Positions 62,898-64,000 of a stretch of DNA of 64,000 nt are shown in pieces; position 1 is the first letter of the stretch; every line of letters starts with the position of its first letter. A program made the position numbers and the translations under genes. Source of the DNA: Streptomyces rhizosphaerihabitans (GTDB taxonomy: Bacteria; Actinomycetota; Actinomycetes; Streptomycetales; Streptomycetaceae); the NCBI RefSeq assembly GCF_025399795.1, contig NZ_JAODTZ010000007.1, positions 124,001-188,000 on the forward strand, read 5' to 3'. A model generated the notes under the pieces. The model ran no database searches. It was not told the origin of the DNA and saw only the letters and a program-made list of their open reading frames with translations.

Positions 62898-64000
62898 GTG
62901 AGCGGAACGTCCGAAGGGCCGGCGCCCGCGGGAGACCTCGTCCGGCCGACCGTCACAGAACGTCACGTCGACACGTCTTCTCGTATGTCCGCCGGGACCT
63001 CTCCCGGCCCACCCGTCCCCTCCGTGTCGCCCGTAACGCCGGGCTCGTCTTCCGGGGCGCCCGCGTCCATGGCGGTTCCCGACGGAACGTCACCCCGGAC
63101 GTTCCACGCGGCCTTCGCCACCGCTCCGCTCGCGATGGCCGTCGTCGACCACGACGGTCTCGTCATCACCGCCAACGAGTCGCTGGGCACGCTGCTCGGC
63201 GCCGGGGCGCGGACGTTCGTCGGGCGGGCCGCCGCCGACCTGGTGGACCTGGCTTCCGACGCCCGCACCTGGCACGCGTACCGCGAGGTGCTGGCCGGCA
63301 GCCGGGGCCGGCTGCGCTGCACCCGACGGCTCAAGCACCCCGACGGCCATGCGATCTGGGCGCAGGTCACGGTCACGCCTCTGCCGCCGCAGGAGCGGGC
63401 GGTCCTGATCTCGGTCACCGACATCGGAGCGAGGCGTGAACTCCAGGCGCGGCTGCGCCACTTGCAGATGCACGACCCGGTGACCCGGCTGCCCAACCGC
63501 ACACTGTTCTTCGAGCGCCTGTCGGCCGCTCTGGAGGCGGAGGCGTACGACGAGGTCGGCACCGGCCGGATCGGCCTCTGCTATCTGGACCTGGACGGGT
63601 TCAAGGCGGTCAACGACACACTCGGCCACCGGGTGGGGGACCGACTGCTCGCGGCCGTCGCGGAGCGCCTGACGCGCTGCGCGGAGGAGGCCGGTCTCAC
63701 CAGGGCTGCCACTCCCCTGGTGGCACGGCTGGGAGGGGACGAGTTCGCGCTGCTCGTCGAGGACTCCACGGGCACCGACCAGTTGGCGGACCTCGCCGAG
63801 TCCGTACTGAAGGCGCTCCAGGCACCGTTCGACCTGTCGGGGCAGCGGCTGTCCCTGTCGGCGTCCATCGGGGTGGTCGAGCGGCGCGCCACCGGCACGA
63901 CCGCGACCGGTCTGATGCAGGCCGCGGACACCACGCTGTACTGGGCGAAGGCGGACGGCAAGGGCCGCTGGACGCTCTTCGACCCGGAGCGCAACGCGCA
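62898..64000 (+). CDS. cdgA: PAS-GGDEF diguanylate cyclase, CdgA-like, cut by window edge
   Basis: The GTG at 62898 has GGGAG 6 bases upstream; an ATG at 62985 is an internal alternative. A Pro/Ser-rich N-terminus of about 65 residues leads to a PAS domain (FHAAFATAPLAMAVVDHDGLVITANESLG) and PAC (RRLKHPDGHAIWAQVTVTPL). The GGDEF domain begins MHDPVTRLPNRTLFFERL and has the intact ARLGGDEFALLVED. The usual RxxD inhibition site is absent (AATP at that position). The frame runs off the window; in CdgA an EAL domain follows. Made c-di-GMP controls BldD in Streptomyces. OrnA here would clear pGpG. Confidence 0.88.
   Translation, partial: MSGTSEGPAPAGDLVRPTVTERHVDTSSRMSAGTSPGPPVPSVSPVTPGSSSGAPASMAVPDGTSPRTFHAAFATAPLAMAVVDHDGLVITANESLGTLLGAGARTFVGRAAADLVDLASDARTWHAYREVLAGSRGRLRCTRRLKHPDGHAIWAQVTVTPLPPQERAVLISVTDIGARRELQARLRHLQMHDPVTRLPNRTLFFERLSAALEAEAYDEVGTGRIGLCYLDLDGFKAVNDTLGHRVGDRLLAAVAERLTRCAEEAGLTRAATPLVARLGGDEFALLVEDSTGTDQLADLAESVLKALQAPFDLSGQRLSLSASIGVVERRATGTTATGLMQAADTTLYWAKADGKGRWTLFDPERNA

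Overview
This is high-GC actinobacterial DNA, almost certainly a Streptomyces chromosome core region. The evidence is strong third-position G/C bias, a desferrioxamine cluster with textbook iron boxes, adpA with a TTA leucine codon, a cebR-cebEFG-bglC cellobiose locus, an XRE/DUF397 regulator pair, and a PAS-GGDEF gene at the right edge. From memory, the gene order follows Streptomyces coelicolor around SCO2770-SCO2817. I could not run a search, so species and exact synteny are untested.

Left part (1-10 kb). Minus-strand genes encode a maleylpyruvate isomerase-like protein (cut by the edge), a cation diffusion facilitator, a TesB thioesterase, an acyl-CoA dehydrogenase and a TetR regulator. 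Divergent from them runs a leucine/isovalerate catabolic operon: carboxyltransferase, biotin carboxylase, HMG-CoA lyase and acyl-CoA dehydrogenase. Two similar palindromes lie between the regulator and the operon.

Iron and amino sugars (10-24 kb). desE-desF and desABCD each follow an iron box. A secreted GH20 hexosaminidase with a DasR-type site comes next, then a DUF4429 protein, a Tat-exported phosphatase, a small conserved protein and GlmS.

Development and sugar uptake (24-37 kb). A YaaH-like membrane protein, a universal stress protein and a small membrane protein precede adpA, ornA and tRNA-His. An acetyltransferase and a kinase-like protein follow, then cebR and cebEFG-bglC with two CebR boxes, one of which contains the bglC ribosome binding site.

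Regulators and exported proteins (37-54 kb). These are a hydrolase/WYL regulator pair, a TetR/MMPL divergent pair with twin operators, an anti-sigma-like ATPase with an XRE and a DUF397 protein, a two-component system followed by a CBM2-GH18 chitinase, an unusual XRE/TPR protein with a His-Asp-Pro repeat, a histidine phosphatase and a PAP2 protein.

Nuclease-helicase segment (54-59 kb). A RecB/Cas4-like nuclease with cysteines able to hold an Fe-S cluster, a large protein of unknown function and a Upf1/Dna2-type helicase follow in order. Together they resemble a Dna2 enzyme split over separate genes. This is the best candidate here for a poorly described system. The gap before the helicase carries what looks like an IS200/IS605-type terminal palindrome and a tiny coupled ORF.

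Right edge (59-64 kb). A small conserved protein, a primase/polymerase-like protein whose stop codon lies inside tRNA-Lys, a secreted M6-type metalloprotease with a low-complexity insert, and the start of a cdgA-like diguanylate cyclase gene.
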